Source: Alteromonas aquimaris (GTDB taxonomy: Bacteria; Pseudomonadota; Gammaproteobacteria; Enterobacterales; Alteromonadaceae). From it: a stretch of DNA of 64,000 nt. The notes under the pieces are model-generated. The model worked only from the letters and a program-made list of their open reading frames with translations. It ran no database searches and had not been told where the DNA came from. The position numbers and the translations under genes are program-made. The stretch is taken from positions 1 through 64,000 of the forward strand of contig NZ_JAPFRD010000009.1 in the NCBI RefSeq assembly GCF_026183695.1, in the 5' to 3' direction. Of this stretch, positions 18,895-30,317 are shown piece after piece (positions within the stretch are counted from its first letter, which is position 1; each line of letters begins with the position of its first letter).

Positions 18895-20022
18895 ATGCTT
18901 ATAGGTGTACCAAAAGAAATAAAAAATCACGAGTATCGGGTGGGCCTCACTCCTGCGGCCGTTAAAGAATTCGTTACTCACGGCCACAAAGTTGCCGTGC
19001 AGTCCACCGCTGGGGAAGCGATCGGCTTTTCTGATACCATGTATCGTGAAGCGGGTGCCCAAATTATTGACAGTGCGGAAAAAATCTTTGCTGAAGCAGA
19101 AATGATCGTTAAGGTTAAGGAGCCTCAGCCGAACGAGTGTAAGCAGTTGAGTAAAGGCCAGACCCTGTATACCTACCTTCACCTGGCTCCAGATCCTATT
19201 CAAACAGAACTTTTAGTCGCTTCAGGCGCTACCTGTATTGCCTATGAAACAGTAACAGATGATCGTGGTGGCCTACCTCTGCTTGCACCTATGAGTGAGG
19301 TAGCTGGCCGTATGTCCGTTCAAGCAGGCGCCCATTATCTTGAAAAGGCTCACGGTGGCAGCGGTACGTTGCTTGGCGGGGTGCCGGGCGTTGCTTCAGG
19401 AAAAGTCGTCGTCATTGGCGGTGGAGTTGTGGGTATTAATGCCGCCAAAATGGCGCTTGGTCTAGGCGCAGATGTCACTATCCTGGATCGTTCGTTACCA
19501 CGCTTGCGTCAGCTGGACGATATCTTTAATGGACACGTTAAGACCGTATTTTCAACAGTAGATGCGTTGGAATACTATTCGTCTAAGGCCGATCTCGTAG
19601 TGGGTGCAGTACTCATTCCTGGTGCGGCCGCTCCAAAGTTACTTAATCGCGACCATATTGCCGCTATGAAGCCAGGCAGTGTCGTGGTTGATGTTGCAAT
19701 TGATCAGGGAGGATGTTTTGCCACATCAAAAGCAACCACGCACCAAGACCCGGTTTACATTGTCGATGACGTTGTTCATTACTGTGTAGCTAACATGCCA
19801 GGCGGCGTGGCGAGAACCTCCACTATGGCGCTTAACAATGCCACTCTTCCCTTCGGCCTGGCGTTAGCCAATAAAGGACCAAAACAAGCAATGCTTGCAG
19901 ACCACCATTTACTCAATGGTTTGAATGTGCATGAAGGTAAGGTGACATATAAAGCAGTGGTTGATGCATTGGGTGACCAACTAAACCTAACCTATGTTGA
20001 TGCAAAAGACGCGTTAAAATAA
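18895..20022 (+). CDS. ald: Alanine dehydrogenase
   Basis: 375 aa from ATG 18895, which has GAAGGAAG eight bases upstream; the open frame extends 76 codons further but through non-conserved sequence. It converts L-alanine to pyruvate with NAD+. The start [20 protein letters not shown] with the substrate-binding Arg, catalytic His in YTYLHLAPD, dinucleotide-binding [18 protein letters not shown], and the catalytic-Asp region [10 protein letters not shown] are all present. Divergent from lrp and followed by a terminator. Confidence 0.97.
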   Translation: MLIGVPKEIKNHEYRVGLTPAAVKEFVTHGHKVAVQSTAGEAIGFSDTMYREAGAQIIDSAEKIFAEAEMIVKVKEPQPNECKQLSKGQTLYTYLHLAPDPIQTELLVASGATCIAYETVTDDRGGLPLLAPMSEVAGRMSVQAGAHYLEKAHGGSGTLLGGVPGVASGKVVVIGGGVVGINAAKMALGLGADVTILDRSLPRLRQLDDIFNGHVKTVFSTVDALEYYSSKADLVVGAVLIPGAAAPKLLNRDHIAAMKPGSVVVDVAIDQGGCFATSKATTHQDPVYIVDDVVHYCVANMPGGVARTSTMALNNATLPFGLALANKGPKQAMLADHHLLNGLNVHEGKVTYKAVVDALGDQLNLTYVDAKDALK

Positions 20023-20039
20023 CACGTTAAAATGATTGG

Positions 20040-20066
20040 AAAGCGCCTGACTAGGCGCTTTTTTTT
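20040..20066. terminator. Bidirectional terminator between ald and pyrF
   Basis: AAAGCGCCT-GACT-AGGCGCTTT followed by a T-run on the plus strand; A residues precede it for the leftward direction. It separates convergent ald and pyrF, ending at the pyrF stop codon. Confidence 0.85.
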
Positions 20067-20763
20067 AGGCAATATCTTTATTAACCTGCTTAAGCGTTTC
20101 TAGGGGGTGCCCAGACTGCGTAATGGGACGTCCCATAACCAGGTAACTGACACCACTTTTCATCGCCATCGCTGGCGTCATCACACGTTTTTGATCGCCC
20201 TTATCACTTCCGGCAGGTCTGATCCCCGGTGTAACCAGCAAAAAATCGGGGGCGAATTTATCACGCAATAATTTTGCTTCCTGTGCTGAACAGACTACGC
20301 CATCCAAGCCGGCCTGATTGGCTAACGTGGCGAGTTTAGTCACTTGCTCAGCAGGAGTTACTGCTGGAACGACCTGAGCAAGTTGCTCAGCATCCATACT
20401 GGTAAGCACTGTTACCGCAATAAGTTTTGTTTCTGGATGAGTGCTATCCGCAATAGCTTGTTTCGCTTTCTGCATCATTTCGAGACCGCCGGATGCGTGT
20501 ACATTAACCATCCACACGCCTAGTTCAGCAGCAGCTTTGCATGCTTTTGCCACTGTATTGGGAATGTCATGAAATTTTAAATCCAGGAAAATATCGAACC
20601 CTTTGGCAATCAGCAGCTTTACGAAATCTGGGCCAAACAGAGTAAACATTTCCTTCCCGACTTTGAGCTTGCACTCGCTTGGGTCCAGTTGTGCTACCAG
20701 CGCCGTGGCCTCCTCTTTAGTGTCAAAATCGAGGGCGACAATAACTTTAGGATCTTGATTCAA
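20065..20763 (-). CDS. pyrF: Orotidine-5'-phosphate decarboxylase
   Basis: 232 aa, the last step of UMP synthesis. The catalytic tetrad region [17 protein letters not shown] (residues about 59-76) contains the essential Asp-Lys-Asp pattern. The N-terminal [11 protein letters not shown] and the phosphate-binding loop VTPGIRPAG plus YLVMGRPIT are typical. It starts three bases after the lapB stop codon, the conserved lapA-lapB-pyrF order. Confidence 0.97.
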   Translation of the reverse strand: MNQDPKVIVALDFDTKEEATALVAQLDPSECKLKVGKEMFTLFGPDFVKLLIAKGFDIFLDLKFHDIPNTVAKACKAAAELGVWMVNVHASGGLEMMQKAKQAIADSTHPETKLIAVTVLTSMDAEQLAQVVPAVTPAEQVTKLATLANQAGLDGVVCSAQEAKLLRDKFAPDFLLVTPGIRPAGSDKGDQKRVMTPAMAMKSGVSYLVMGRPITQSGHPLETLKQVNKDIA

Positions 20764-20766
20764 CGA

Positions 20767-21936
20767 TTATTCTCCATCCAGACCTTTTATAGGCTTAACT
20801 GTATTCCACTTTTTACACGATGGGCATAGCCAGTAAAGTTTTCGCCCTGAAAATCCACAACTTTGACAGCGGTATTTAGGACGTTGAGATATCTGGTCTG
20901 CTACCAACTCTTTAAGCATTTTAAGACTGTCGGTGGAGGCAGAATCGCCCAAGTTATCAATATACAGGCCCATTAAGGTTTTGAATCCTTTCATGGTGGG
21001 CCTATCGCGTAATTGATTTAATAAATATTCTGCCGCTTGATTGGCATTCCCTTTCGACACCAATACATCGACCATTGCTAAATAAGATGTCGCACATTGT
21101 TGCCAATGCGCTTGTAATTGCTGTTCAAATGTATCCCAGTCGCCCGTTTCGGTGGCGATAGTCTCAAGTTTAGGTACCGCTTCACTAAACCAGTTGATAT
21201 CTCTTTCAGCGACCTGTAACAAATAGCTTTGTGCTTCGCCGTAGCGCTTCTGTTGTAAAGCGAGATCGCCTAACATTAACCAGGGCCTGACTGCATGTTC
21301 ATCGGCATTCACCGCCTTTTGCAGTAACGAAAGAGCCTGTCCCTGGTTATCGTCATTTATTTCACGCTGCGCTTGTTCACAGTAAAAGTGAGCAAGACGC
21401 TCACTCACATCATCGTTATCCCCGTGACACTCCACCATACGCTCTGCTAACTCGATCGCGCGGTCCCATTCTTTCGTAGTTTGGTAAATGCTGAACAGCT
21501 GTTGTTGGGCCACTAAATAATGTTTGTCACTATTTAACAACTGCAAAAATGCATTCTCTGCACGTTCAAGAAAACCTGCTTGCGTGTAATCCTTACCTAA
21601 CTCTTTCAACGCATTTTCACGCTGACTCGGTGGTAATTCTTCCCGACTTACAAGATTTTGATGGACGAGGATAGCGCGATCAATTTCGCCTCGATGACGA
21701 AAAAAATTACCCATTGCGATATGGGTTTCAACCGTATCGCTATTCAGGTTTATCATTTTAATTAGGGTGTCGACGGCTTTATCCGGTTGGTCAGATAAAA
21801 GAAAATTAAGCCCTTTGTAATAATGTCGGGACAAAATACTTGATTGCTTACGCTGTGCCTGACGGACACTGTTTCGCCCCATCACCCATCCGTAACCGGC
21901 AGCAACTGGCAGCAAAAGAAACAGCAATTCGAGCAT
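20767..21936 (-). CDS. lapB: Lipopolysaccharide assembly protein LapB
   Basis: 389 aa. One N-terminal membrane anchor (residues 1-18), then tetratricopeptide repeats from about 45 to 330 (for example YKGLNFLLSDQPDKAVDTLIKMI and NFFRHRGEIDRAI), and a C-terminal rubredoxin-like zinc knuckle, CQSCGFSGRKLYWLCPSCKKW. LapB delivers LpxC to FtsH and so tunes LPS synthesis. It starts one base after the lapA stop codon. Confidence 0.95.
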   Translation of the reverse strand: MLELLFLLLPVAAGYGWVMGRNSVRQAQRKQSSILSRHYYKGLNFLLSDQPDKAVDTLIKMINLNSDTVETHIAMGNFFRHRGEIDRAILVHQNLVSREELPPSQRENALKELGKDYTQAGFLERAENAFLQLLNSDKHYLVAQQQLFSIYQTTKEWDRAIELAERMVECHGDNDDVSERLAHFYCEQAQREINDDNQGQALSLLQKAVNADEHAVRPWLMLGDLALQQKRYGEAQSYLLQVAERDINWFSEAVPKLETIATETGDWDTFEQQLQAHWQQCATSYLAMVDVLVSKGNANQAAEYLLNQLRDRPTMKGFKTLMGLYIDNLGDSASTDSLKMLKELVADQISQRPKYRCQSCGFSGRKLYWLCPSCKKWNTVKPIKGLDGE

Positions 21937-21937
21937 A

Positions 21938-22195
21938 TCAGGCTTCTTTGGTTAACTTACGTATTTTTGCACGTGCCGCCATCAACTGGACACGCAAGGC
22001 CAACCAGCTTACCAGCATCATTAACAATCCAATTACAACGCCGAGAGCAACCGAAACGGCTATCAACGTAGACACGCGCATATCAGATTGTGCGATGAGG
22101 TAATTCACTGTAATCAGCGTTTCGTTTTGGGATCCCACAGCAAAGGCCAGAACCAATAAAACGAGAATCAATATAAGAGAAATTATTCCTTTCAA
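21938..22195 (-). CDS. lapA: Lipopolysaccharide assembly protein LapA
   Basis: 85 aa, two transmembrane helices (residues 3-20 and 42-65) and a basic C-terminal coiled tail (RVQLMAARAKIRKLTKEA). The sequence VLAFAVGSQNETLITVNYLIAQ is the family pattern in the periplasmic loop. First gene of the lapA-lapB-pyrF set; a 114-bp AT-rich gap separates it from the PilZ gene. Confidence 0.9.
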   Translation of the reverse strand: MKGIISLILILVLLVLAFAVGSQNETLITVNYLIAQSDMRVSTLIAVSVALGVVIGLLMMLVSWLALRVQLMAARAKIRKLTKEA

Positions 22196-22309
22196 TACAA
22201 TAGTCTTAGTCGCGTTGCATTAAATCAAGCATAGCAAATTGAATTCTAAACTAACATGCAAAAATAGCTTTTTGACTTAAATTCTAGAATTTGGAGGGGG
22301 GAGATTAAC

Positions 22310-24679
22310 CTAACTGGCCTGTTTTGCTATTTCTTTTGGCGATGAGCCTGAAGTGTTATTTTCTTTCTTGGCTGGCCGCAATGGCCGTAACTTAGCTTTT
22401 AACAACTCATTATGTAGGGTCGACTCATTGGTCAAGTAAATTACATGAGTATAAGCTGATTGCATATTGGCAAGTTTGTCGTACATTGTTTTATCAATTT
22501 TCGATAGTTGCGCTAAGCGTTTCTTAGTCAATGGCGTAGTAGCTTTACTGCAACGCACCGGCTCAATATGAGTTACGCATAACTCAACTTTATCCTGTTG
22601 CAGGTGGTTAGCGATATTTTGCCGCATGGTGCCATAGAGAAAATGCTTTTCGGAAATATACACTAGTTTACTATCATCTTTTCTCACACAATGAACGACT
22701 AACGCATCCGCTTTTTTACCTATCATTATCTGCTCTAGTAAAGCAGATTTAGGGCGCATGGTTTCTCTGTCTGCAAAAAAGCCATGCAATGGTACGACGT
22801 TTTGAAACCTTGAAAATGGATACAAGTCATCAGACTTTTCGCTTTGATAGACGGTTTTCAAGCGATCGAGAATGTGTCGATTTGATACACATAAAACACT
22901 GACTGATGGGTGATGGCGCATAGCGAGTTCCCAAATGAATCTATGCGTATTTCGTTGAGCCCTTGCAATATCCCGTTGGCGAAAAAATGCCAAATTCTGT
23001 TCTAATAAGGAATCAACCGACCCCTTCTTATTGAGTTCGGGGAGCTTAAGCCGCAAGATACCTCGTGTTTCATTATAATGCACTACCATGTATTTCTCGT
23101 TGCGCATTTTAAAGTCTGGTACGGATATTTTAATAGCATCGGTAAAGTTGGATGCTGCGACCTTTTCAACTAATTCAACCTGCATCCCACTAGCAGAGAT
23201 ATCTTTTACTTTAGCTTGGAATGAGGTGAGAAATCCGGTCTTAATGGAAGCTTCTTTTTCGATAACATAGCGATGTTCACTGCGTCGATCTAGGTCTTCC
23301 TCCATAACATAAGAAATAGACCATTTATTTTTATCAGCCACAAGTGCCTTAGGTATTGCTGGAAACTGGCACTTTTCACCAATAGTAAGTTCTTTAAGCG
23401 TGGGCGTAATGTCTTTACAAAAGACAATTGAAGTCATGACCGCCAAATCAGGAAAATCGGCTTTCGAGAGGTCGTGGATCTCAAACGCTTTACTTTTATC
23501 CTCTTCATCTACGCCAGCCAGCCGACAATGCATGCACGTCAACGTACCTGATTTCATCATCAAATATATTAGTGGGCTCATTTGCTCGCTTGCTACCAAA
23601 TCTCGGTGTGTTGCGCAAATTTCGATTGGCCCCTTTTTTGTATTGACCGTCCCATTAAATAAGAATGCTTCACCAAATCGCTGCAGTTCTGCATAAAGCC
23701 TGTTAAACGAATTTTTGCCCGCAAGTTTATCCAGAAATACATACGCATTGTTTCGTTCAACATTAGATTTTGTGAATAAAGCTATAATGGGAATCGCCTG
23801 CTTTTTGTTAGCTTTAACAAAAACCGGCATCCAAGGGCTATTTTCTAAAATACGATCACGTTCCAAATCTTGCATAGCACGCTCAATTTCTAACTCGCGT
23901 TTAAGCGGTTGATGAAACGCTGCGGTATCGATGTATTTTTTTAGTTGATCAAATAAGCGCTTGTCCGTCTCTTCATTGAAATCAAACTGCAACTCGTAGT
24001 TGGAGGTATGTTGATTGAATTTTATAGAATCCAACTTACATTTAATTTTAATTTCTTTCGTCGTCAACCCCTGTACTTCAGGAAAATTAAAGGAAACCTC
24101 CTCTCCCTGACTCATTTTCGGCGGTCTTCTAACCTCGACAGCCATGGTTTTGTAACCCAATGAGGCAATGTTGCAATTTCGTCCATTTTGAAAATCGGCA
24201 GAGGATACCTGGAAGTTAGGAGTGATAGATATATCGTCCCCAAAGTCGATGTCATTCTGAGATTGTGACTCCACCGCGAAAGCATCAACAATTTTTTTAT
24301 ATTGTTCTTTCTTAATTTGCGTTTGATAAAATTCAGAGCTGGTGATGGACTCAAACACACCGACGGTATAACGGTTTTGATAAAGTCCGGACTCTTTTTT
24401 CAAAATCTGGGCGCCAATCTTATCCAGACACATATCAATACCGAAGTGCTTGAATTTAATGACAGGAAATTGTGCGAAAGATGAGTTATCCGCGGGCGCG
24501 TCGGTAAGAGAAGTAAGCCTGATAACTTCTTCTTTTATAATTTTCCGCACATTTGTAGGTAAACGCTGCGAGAATTTATTTAATCCTTCAAGCAACCTGT
24601 TTTCTTGCTCATAAGGTATGAGCGCCCGAATCAAATGTTGGAACTGTTTAATTACTTGCGTTTCATCACCGGCAGACAT
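22310..24679 (-). CDS. Large PilZ-domain protein, putative c-di-GMP receptor
   Basis: 789 aa, cytoplasmic, with no signal peptide or membrane helix. A PilZ domain is clear at about residues 460-570: the arginine motif DRRSEHRY and the downstream VKDISASGMQVEL give the R-x3-R and D-x-S-x-x-G residues that grip cyclic di-GMP. A weaker PilZ-like strand pattern precedes residue 270 (FQVSSADFQNGRNCNIASLG, VRRPPKMSQGEEVSFNFPEV). A CMHC pair occurs at about residue 385. The C-terminal third, with KSALLEQIMIGKKADALVVHCVRK, is not a domain I know. Monocistronic by spacing. Function beyond c-di-GMP sensing is unknown. Confidence 0.8.
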   Translation of the reverse strand: MSAGDETQVIKQFQHLIRALIPYEQENRLLEGLNKFSQRLPTNVRKIIKEEVIRLTSLTDAPADNSSFAQFPVIKFKHFGIDMCLDKIGAQILKKESGLYQNRYTVGVFESITSSEFYQTQIKKEQYKKIVDAFAVESQSQNDIDFGDDISITPNFQVSSADFQNGRNCNIASLGYKTMAVEVRRPPKMSQGEEVSFNFPEVQGLTTKEIKIKCKLDSIKFNQHTSNYELQFDFNEETDKRLFDQLKKYIDTAAFHQPLKRELEIERAMQDLERDRILENSPWMPVFVKANKKQAIPIIALFTKSNVERNNAYVFLDKLAGKNSFNRLYAELQRFGEAFLFNGTVNTKKGPIEICATHRDLVASEQMSPLIYLMMKSGTLTCMHCRLAGVDEEDKSKAFEIHDLSKADFPDLAVMTSIVFCKDITPTLKELTIGEKCQFPAIPKALVADKNKWSISYVMEEDLDRRSEHRYVIEKEASIKTGFLTSFQAKVKDISASGMQVELVEKVAASNFTDAIKISVPDFKMRNEKYMVVHYNETRGILRLKLPELNKKGSVDSLLEQNLAFFRQRDIARAQRNTHRFIWELAMRHHPSVSVLCVSNRHILDRLKTVYQSEKSDDLYPFSRFQNVVPLHGFFADRETMRPKSALLEQIMIGKKADALVVHCVRKDDSKLVYISEKHFLYGTMRQNIANHLQQDKVELCVTHIEPVRCSKATTPLTKKRLAQLSKIDKTMYDKLANMQSAYTHVIYLTNESTLHNELLKAKLRPLRPAKKENNTSGSSPKEIAKQAS

Positions 24680-24903
24680 TCGACCACACCAGCCTCAAGA
24701 CTATATTATTATTCGTTATTTAAGGCTTCTTCTTAAACAAAAGTACTGTGCAATTAACGTATCGCAAAGCGCCTTTCGTTACTACTAAGAGATATAAAGG
24801 TTATCGGCAGGTATCAATATTATATTAACGAAATGTTATTTTCGTTCAACCTTTAACCAAACATTAAGAATAGTGCCTAATTATTTAATGAAAGGCAATA
24901 AAA

Positions 24904-24924
24904 AAGCCGTAGAAACTACGGCTT
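24904..24924 (-). terminator. Terminator after ihfB
   Basis: Minus strand AAGCCGTAG-TTT-CTACGGCTT followed by TTT, with the stop codon of ihfB forming part of the stem. It closes the rpsA-ihfB transcript. Confidence 0.85.
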
Positions 24925-25210
24925 AATGTGAGGATGCGTCAACACGTTCTCTTAATTCTTTACCAGGTTTGAAATGGGGGACGTACTTTCCATCCAACTT
25001 TACAGTTTCACCCGTTTTCGGATTTCGACCGACTCTAGGCGCCCGGTAATGAAGAGAAAAACTTCCAAAGCCACGAATCTCTATCCGTTCACCTTTTTGC
25101 AGGGTTTGCGCCATCTGCTCAAGCAACTCTTTGATAGCCGACTCCAACTCTTTAGCAGGAACATGGCGTGCCGAATCGGCTAGCCGCTCAATTAGTTCAG
25201 ACTTAGTCAT
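24923..25210 (-). CDS. ihfB: Integration host factor subunit beta
   Basis: 95 aa, HU/IHF family DNA-bending protein. The N-terminal dimer helices ([20 protein letters not shown]) and the beta-ribbon arm with the intercalating proline region [17 protein letters not shown] are complete, ending [13 protein letters not shown]. It follows rpsA by 76 bp on the same strand, as in E. coli. IHF is also a likely cofactor for the integrase at the left end. Confidence 0.97.
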   Translation of the reverse strand: MTKSELIERLADSARHVPAKELESAIKELLEQMAQTLQKGERIEIRGFGSFSLHYRAPRVGRNPKTGETVKLDGKYVPHFKPGKELRERVDASSH

Positions 25211-25286
25211 AGTAATCCCTATGTCAAAATTTAATCAAAACAGCTACCAATGAGAGGAGTGCCCAATCTGAACACCCCTGACCAAA

Positions 25287-26957
25287 TTACTCGCCTTTAG
25301 CAGCCTTGAAAGCTTCAGCCATTGCATTTGCAAAACCAGCGTCATCTTGCTGATTTACTTTATCAATAGCGTCTTTCTCGTCTGCTTGATCCTTCGCTTT
25401 AACCGAAAGATTTACAGTGCGGTTTTTACGGTCAACACCCATGAATTTCGCTTCAATGCTGTCACCCACGTTCACTTCTTCAGAAGCATCTTCTACACGG
25501 TCACGTGACAAATCACCAACACGAATATAGCCGTCAACTTCTTCTGCTAAGTTAACAGTAACACCTTTAGCATCAACTGCGGTAACTGTACCAGTAACAA
25601 TAGCACCTTTCTTGTTATCTGTCAGATACTTATTGAACGGATCTTCTTCAATTTGCTTAACGCCTAATGAAATACGCTCACGCTCTGGGTCGACTTGCAG
25701 AACAACAGCAGAGATTTCGTCGCCTTTCTTGTATTCACGAACGGCATCTTCACCTGTTTTGTTCCAGCTGATGTCAGATAAGTGAACCAAACCGTCGATA
25801 CCGCCATCAAGACCGATGAAGATACCAAAGTCAGTGATCGACTTAATCTTACCAGAAACTTTGTCACCTTTTTCGTGTGACTTAGCAAACTCTTCCCAAG
25901 GGTTAGCAATGCATTGCTTAAGACCCAGTGAAATACGACGACGTTCTTCATCGATTTCAAGTACCATTACTTCTACAGTATCACCAAGATTAACCACTTT
26001 AGACGGGTGGATATTCTTGTTTGTCCAATCCATTTCAGAAACGTGAACCAGACCTTCCACACCATCTTCGATTTCAACGAAACAACCGTAGTCAGTAAGG
26101 TTGGTTACCTGACCTGAAATCTTAGTACCTTCAGGGTAACGCTGAGCAATTTCTTGCCATGGATCGTTGCCCATTTGCTTCATACCAAGAGATACACGTT
26201 GCTTATCTTTGTCGAACTTCAACACTTTTACGTTGATTTCGTCGCCAACGTTCACTATTTCACTTGGATGCTTAACACGCTTCCACGCCATATCGGTGAT
26301 ATGTAGAAGGCCATCTACGCCGCCCAAGTCAACGAATGCACCGTAATCAGTAAGATTCTTAACGATACCTTTAATCTCATGACCTTCTTCAAGGTTCGCT
26401 AATAAAGATTCGCGCTCAGCGCTGCTTTCTGCTTCAATCACTGCGCGGCGAGATACCACGACGTTATTACGTTTAGCATCTAGCTTGATAACTTTAAACT
26501 CAAGCTCTTTACCTTCAAGGTGAGTAGTATCACGAACAGGGCGTACATCTACTAATGAACCAGGCAAGAACGCGCGTACACTGTTAACTTCAACAGTGAA
26601 ACCGCCTTTAACCTTGCCATTGATAACACCTTTAATTGTCTCTTTTTCTTCGTAGGCTTTTTCAAGCTCAACCCACGCTTCATGGCGCTTGGCTTTTTCA
26701 CGAGAAAGAATAGTTTCACCGAAGCCATCTTCAACTGCGTCAAGCGCTACATCTACTTGATCGCCAATTTCAATTTCCAGCTCGCCTTCGGCATTTTTGA
26801 ATTGATCCGCAGGGATCGCACTTTCTGATTTCAAGCCAGCATCAACAAGAACGATGTCTTTGTCGATTGAAACTACCGTACCTTTAACAATTGAACCTGG
26901 ACGGGTTTCTAGTTCTAAAAGGCTTTCTTCAAAAAGTTGTGCAAAATTTTCAGTCAT
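25287..26957 (-). CDS. rpsA: 30S ribosomal protein S1
   Basis: 556 aa from ATG 26957 ([13 protein letters not shown]), matching the E. coli N-terminus and length; an in-frame ATG 11 codons earlier is unlikely. Six OB-fold S1 repeats are present, for example [23 protein letters not shown] and [25 protein letters not shown]1 binds mRNA leaders and aids unwinding. No Shine-Dalgarno sequence precedes the ATG, in keeping with the known atypical, autoregulated initiation site of rpsA. Located between cmk and ihfB. Confidence 0.97.
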   Translation of the reverse strand: MTENFAQLFEESLLELETRPGSIVKGTVVSIDKDIVLVDAGLKSESAIPADQFKNAEGELEIEIGDQVDVALDAVEDGFGETILSREKAKRHEAWVELEKAYEEKETIKGVINGKVKGGFTVEVNSVRAFLPGSLVDVRPVRDTTHLEGKELEFKVIKLDAKRNNVVVSRRAVIEAESSAERESLLANLEEGHEIKGIVKNLTDYGAFVDLGGVDGLLHITDMAWKRVKHPSEIVNVGDEINVKVLKFDKDKQRVSLGMKQMGNDPWQEIAQRYPEGTKISGQVTNLTDYGCFVEIEDGVEGLVHVSEMDWTNKNIHPSKVVNLGDTVEVMVLEIDEERRRISLGLKQCIANPWEEFAKSHEKGDKVSGKIKSITDFGIFIGLDGGIDGLVHLSDISWNKTGEDAVREYKKGDEISAVVLQVDPERERISLGVKQIEEDPFNKYLTDNKKGAIVTGTVTAVDAKGVTVNLAEEVDGYIRVGDLSRDRVEDASEEVNVGDSIEAKFMGVDRKNRTVNLSVKAKDQADEKDAIDKVNQQDDAGFANAMAEAFKAAKGE

Positions 26958-27078
26958 AAGGTTTAAATTTAATATAAAGTTGAGATCCATATGTCAATCC
27001 AGAGCACATGGGGTTATTAATACATATCGCAACATCCTATTGTCGCGACTTTAACCAATGATAATTAAAGGCTTCTTG

Positions 27079-27750
27079 TTACAATCGTGAAGTAATAATT
27101 TCCATTGCTTTTTCAAACACTTGATCGATATTCAAGTGCGTTGAATCTATCACTACAGCGTCTTCAGCCGGTACCAATGGTGCGATTGAACGATTAGCAT
27201 CACGCTCATCACGAGCTTTGATATCGGTTAAAAGGCGCGCAATATTAACATCCATCCCTTTTGCTTTCAACTGGCTATATCGCCTCTCAGCTCTAGTTTC
27301 AGCACTTGCTGTCAGGAATAGTTTGACCGGTGCATCAGGAAATACCACAGTGCCCATATCGCGTCCATCCGCAACCAATCCTGGTGCCTGCTGAAACGCG
27401 CGCTGTCTTCTTAATAACGCTTCCCGTACGCGGGGTAAAGCTGCGATCTGCGACGCCACACTGCCGACTTGCTCTGTACGAATGTCGTCAGTAACATCTT
27501 CACCTTCTAATATGATGCGACTGGATTCACCGTTCGTTTCGAAACTAACATCTAAACCTGTGGCTAATGGCACAATTGATTCTTCGTCATTGCATGGTAA
27601 ATCATGATGTAAGCTAGCTACGGCCAGAACGCGATAAATGGCTCCGCTGTCCAAAAAATGCCAGCCTAGTTGCTTTGCCAACAAACTGCTTAAAGTCCCC
27701 TTGCCTGCTCCGCTAGGGCCGTCAACCGTGACTATAGGTGTTGGATGCAT
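27079..27750 (-). CDS. cmk: Cytidylate kinase
   Basis: 223 aa from ATG 27750, preceded by GGAG at a spacing of five; a TTG six codons upstream is less likely. It phosphorylates CMP and dCMP. The P-loop [14 protein letters not shown], the CMP-binding [13 protein letters not shown] and the lid region [12 protein letters not shown] are complete. It lies between aroA and rpsA on the same strand, a classic aroA-cmk-rpsA-ihfB arrangement. Confidence 0.97.
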   Translation of the reverse strand: MHPTPIVTVDGPSGAGKGTLSSLLAKQLGWHFLDSGAIYRVLAVASLHHDLPCNDEESIVPLATGLDVSFETNGESSRIILEGEDVTDDIRTEQVGSVASQIAALPRVREALLRRQRAFQQAPGLVADGRDMGTVVFPDAPVKLFLTASAETRAERRYSQLKAKGMDVNIARLLTDIKARDERDANRSIAPLVPAEDAVVIDSTHLNIDQVFEKAMEIITSRL

Positions 27751-27851
27751 ACCTGCTCCAGATTTCAATAGTTAAAAAACGCGCGCAATTATACTCACAG
27801 ATTGCTGTATATACCATGATTGTTTAAAAATGGTTGCCCTACGGCACTGCT

Positions 27852-29141
27852 TTAATGTTTACAAATTGTTGCTAAACGGGAGAAGTAGTCGGGAAACGTT
27901 TTGGCTGTGCAACCAGGGTCATTTATCGTTACGGGCTGTTCGTTCAACGCTAGCAGTGAAAAACACATGGCAATTCTATGGTCATGATAGGTGTCAATGG
28001 CGGCGTGTACGAAGTTTCCTAAAGGCCACACCTTGATATAGTCTCTCCCCTCTTCCACCTCTGCACCAATTTTCTTTAATTCCGTTGCCATTGCATGCAG
28101 GCGGTCAGTTTCTTTTACCCGCCAGTTATATATATTCCGGATCGTCGTGGGTGAATCTGCAAACAATGCAGTGGTGGCAATCGTCATGGCTGCATCAGGA
28201 ATATGATTCAGGTCCATATCGATACCGGTAAGCGTTCCTCTCGTTACGCTTATCGACTCTTCCTGCCAATTCACCTTCGCGCCCATCTTTTCAAGGACAT
28301 CCGCAAAACGGATATCACCCTGAACACTGTTACTGCCAATCCCGGTTACTGTAACTTTTCCCCCCTTGATAGCCGCAGCTGCAAGAAAATAGGAGGCTGA
28401 TGAAGCGTCTCCCTCCACCATAAAGCGACCCGGTGAAACATAGGCTTGCCCTGCCTTTATAAAAAATTGCTGGTAATCACGGTTTATTACTTCAACACCA
28501 AACTGTTTCATTATATGCAGCGTGATGTCGATATAAGGTTTAGAAACGAGCTGGCCTTGAATATTGATTATGACATTACCTTTAAAGAGTGGCGCTGCCA
28601 TTAGCAATGCAGTTAAAAACTGACTCGACACACTACCGTCGACAGATATTTCGCCACCACTGAGCGGCTTTCCGTGGACAAGCAAGGGAGGAAAGCCAGC
28701 TGTTTGGCGATATTGAATGTCTGCGCCGGCTTCCTGCAGGGCGTTGACTAAGTCACCGATTGGCCGCTCTTCCATCCGTGGCTCACCTGTCAGTTCTACG
28801 TTTACATCACTAGCGGCAAGCGCAGCGCACAGCGGCCGCATCGCCGTTCCTGCATTTCCTAGAAACAACGGTTTACTCGGCGAATGAGTGAAGGCGCCAC
28901 CTAAACCTTCAACTCTACATTCAGTTTTATCCGAACTGAGTTGATAGCTTACGCCTAATAGCTTCAACGCATTTAACATATGGCGGATATCGTCACTGTC
29001 CAGCAGATTAGAGACGGTGGTGGTTCCCTTAGCCAATGCAGCCAGCAGCAGAGCCCGATTAGATAAGCTTTTTGAACCGGGTACATTAACCGTCCCTTCC
29101 ACTTTTTTAATCGGATTAAGCGTTATAGCGTTTTGTTCCAT
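27852..29141 (-). CDS. aroA: 3-phosphoshikimate 1-carboxyvinyltransferase (EPSP synthase)
   Basis: 429 aa, sixth step of the shikimate pathway. Conserved elements are [19 protein letters not shown] near the N-terminus, [16 protein letters not shown] (PEP site, class I type), [15 protein letters not shown] and [15 protein letters not shown]. It starts on the last base of the serC stop codon (29141 shared), so translation is coupled with serC as in E. coli. Confidence 0.97.
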   Translation of the reverse strand: MEQNAITLNPIKKVEGTVNVPGSKSLSNRALLLAALAKGTTTVSNLLDSDDIRHMLNALKLLGVSYQLSSDKTECRVEGLGGAFTHSPSKPLFLGNAGTAMRPLCAALAASDVNVELTGEPRMEERPIGDLVNALQEAGADIQYRQTAGFPPLLVHGKPLSGGEISVDGSVSSQFLTALLMAAPLFKGNVIINIQGQLVSKPYIDITLHIMKQFGVEVINRDYQQFFIKAGQAYVSPGRFMVEGDASSASYFLAAAAIKGGKVTVTGIGSNSVQGDIRFADVLEKMGAKVNWQEESISVTRGTLTGIDMDLNHIPDAAMTIATTALFADSPTTIRNIYNWRVKETDRLHAMATELKKIGAEVEEGRDYIKVWPLGNFVHAAIDTYHDHRIAMCFSLLALNEQPVTINDPGCTAKTFPDYFSRLATICKH

Positions 29142-30226
29142 TAGCCCTGTCTCCGTTCAAAGTCGCGCATAAACTCGACCAAACGTTTAACACCTTCTAG
29201 TGACATGGCGTTATATATACTCGCACGCATCCCCCCTACGAACCGATGTCCCTTAAGCGCTACGAGTCCTTGTTCTGCAGCCTGTGTAAGAAAGAGATCA
29301 TCCAAAGAGGGATCGCTTAATTGAAAAGGGACATTCATTATTGACCGGCATTCAGGGTGAATTTGACTGCGATAAAAATCGGATTGATCTATCGCGTTGT
29401 ATAAACAGGCAGCTTTGGCTTCATTATGTTTCGCGATTGCCGCTACACCGCCTTCATTGAGCAACCATTTGAAAACCAAGCCAGCCAGATACCAGGAAAA
29501 TGTTGGCGGGGTATTATACATGGAGCGCGTGGTGGCCAATTCGTTGTAGTCAAATATAGAAGGAGTATATTTTTGCGCTCGCCCTAATAAGTCGTCTCTG
29601 ACAATCACAACGCTCAAGCCTGATGGCCCGATATTTTTTTGCGCGCCAGCATAAATAACACCGTACCGGCTCACGTCAATAGGTTTGGATAGTATGCAGG
29701 ATGACATGTCTGCGACTAAAGGTACTTCACCTGCTTGTGGTAACCAATCAAACGCCACACCATCGACAGTTTCGTTGGGACAAAAGTGTAGGTAGGCCGC
29801 ATCTTGATCAATTTCCTCTGCAGAAGGTTGCTGCATGAAGTCCAGTCCGTCTTTCTGAGTAAGCTCTCCAATTACCTTTGGCTGGTTAAATTTGCCCGCT
29901 TCAGATACAGCACCCTTTGACCAGGAGCCGGAAACAAGATGGAGCGAGGTATCTTCAGGTTTGGACAAATTTAAGGGTACCGCAGCAAAATGTGCACGCC
30001 CACCGCCGTGGGTAAACAGGACATGGTAGTTATCTGGCACTTGCATGAGTTGGCGAAGATCGGTTTCAGCCTGTTCCGCAACGGCCATAAATTCATCTCC
30101 CCGATGACTCACCTCCATCACCGAGCAACCACTGTTTTGCCAATTTAATAACTCCTGCTGCGCTTGTCGCAATACAGCAGGCGGCAACATCGCCGGCCCC
30201 GCACTAAAATTGAATACTTGCGTCAT
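29141..30226 (-). CDS. serC: Phosphoserine aminotransferase
   Basis: 361 aa from ATG 30226 ([15 protein letters not shown]); eight more codons upstream are open but not conserved. PLP enzyme for serine and pyridoxine synthesis. The Schiff-base lysine is in [13 protein letters not shown], substrate contacts in [14 protein letters not shown] and [12 protein letters not shown]. It is followed by aroA with one-base overlap and preceded by the gyrA terminator. Confidence 0.97.
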   Translation of the reverse strand: MTQVFNFSAGPAMLPPAVLRQAQQELLNWQNSGCSVMEVSHRGDEFMAVAEQAETDLRQLMQVPDNYHVLFTHGGGRAHFAAVPLNLSKPEDTSLHLVSGSWSKGAVSEAGKFNQPKVIGELTQKDGLDFMQQPSAEEIDQDAAYLHFCPNETVDGVAFDWLPQAGEVPLVADMSSCILSKPIDVSRYGVIYAGAQKNIGPSGLSVVIVRDDLLGRAQKYTPSIFDYNELATTRSMYNTPPTFSWYLAGLVFKWLLNEGGVAAIAKHNEAKAACLYNAIDQSDFYRSQIHPECRSIMNVPFQLSDPSLDDLFLTQAAEQGLVALKGHRFVGGMRASIYNAMSLEGVKRLVEFMRDFERRQG

Positions 30227-30249
30227 TTGAAATATTAACCTCAAAAACA

Positions 30250-30276
30250 AAACAAGCGGCTCAGAGCCGCTTGTTT
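30250..30276 (-). terminator. Terminator after gyrA
   Basis: AAACAAGCGGCTC-A-GAGCCGCTTGTTT, a 13-bp stem; on the minus strand it continues TTGTTTTT, making it effective for gyrA transcripts. It also shields serC. Confidence 0.85.
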
Positions 30277-30317
30277 AAGACATGATAACAGTGTGTCAGC
30301 GTCCTGACATCACCGCA

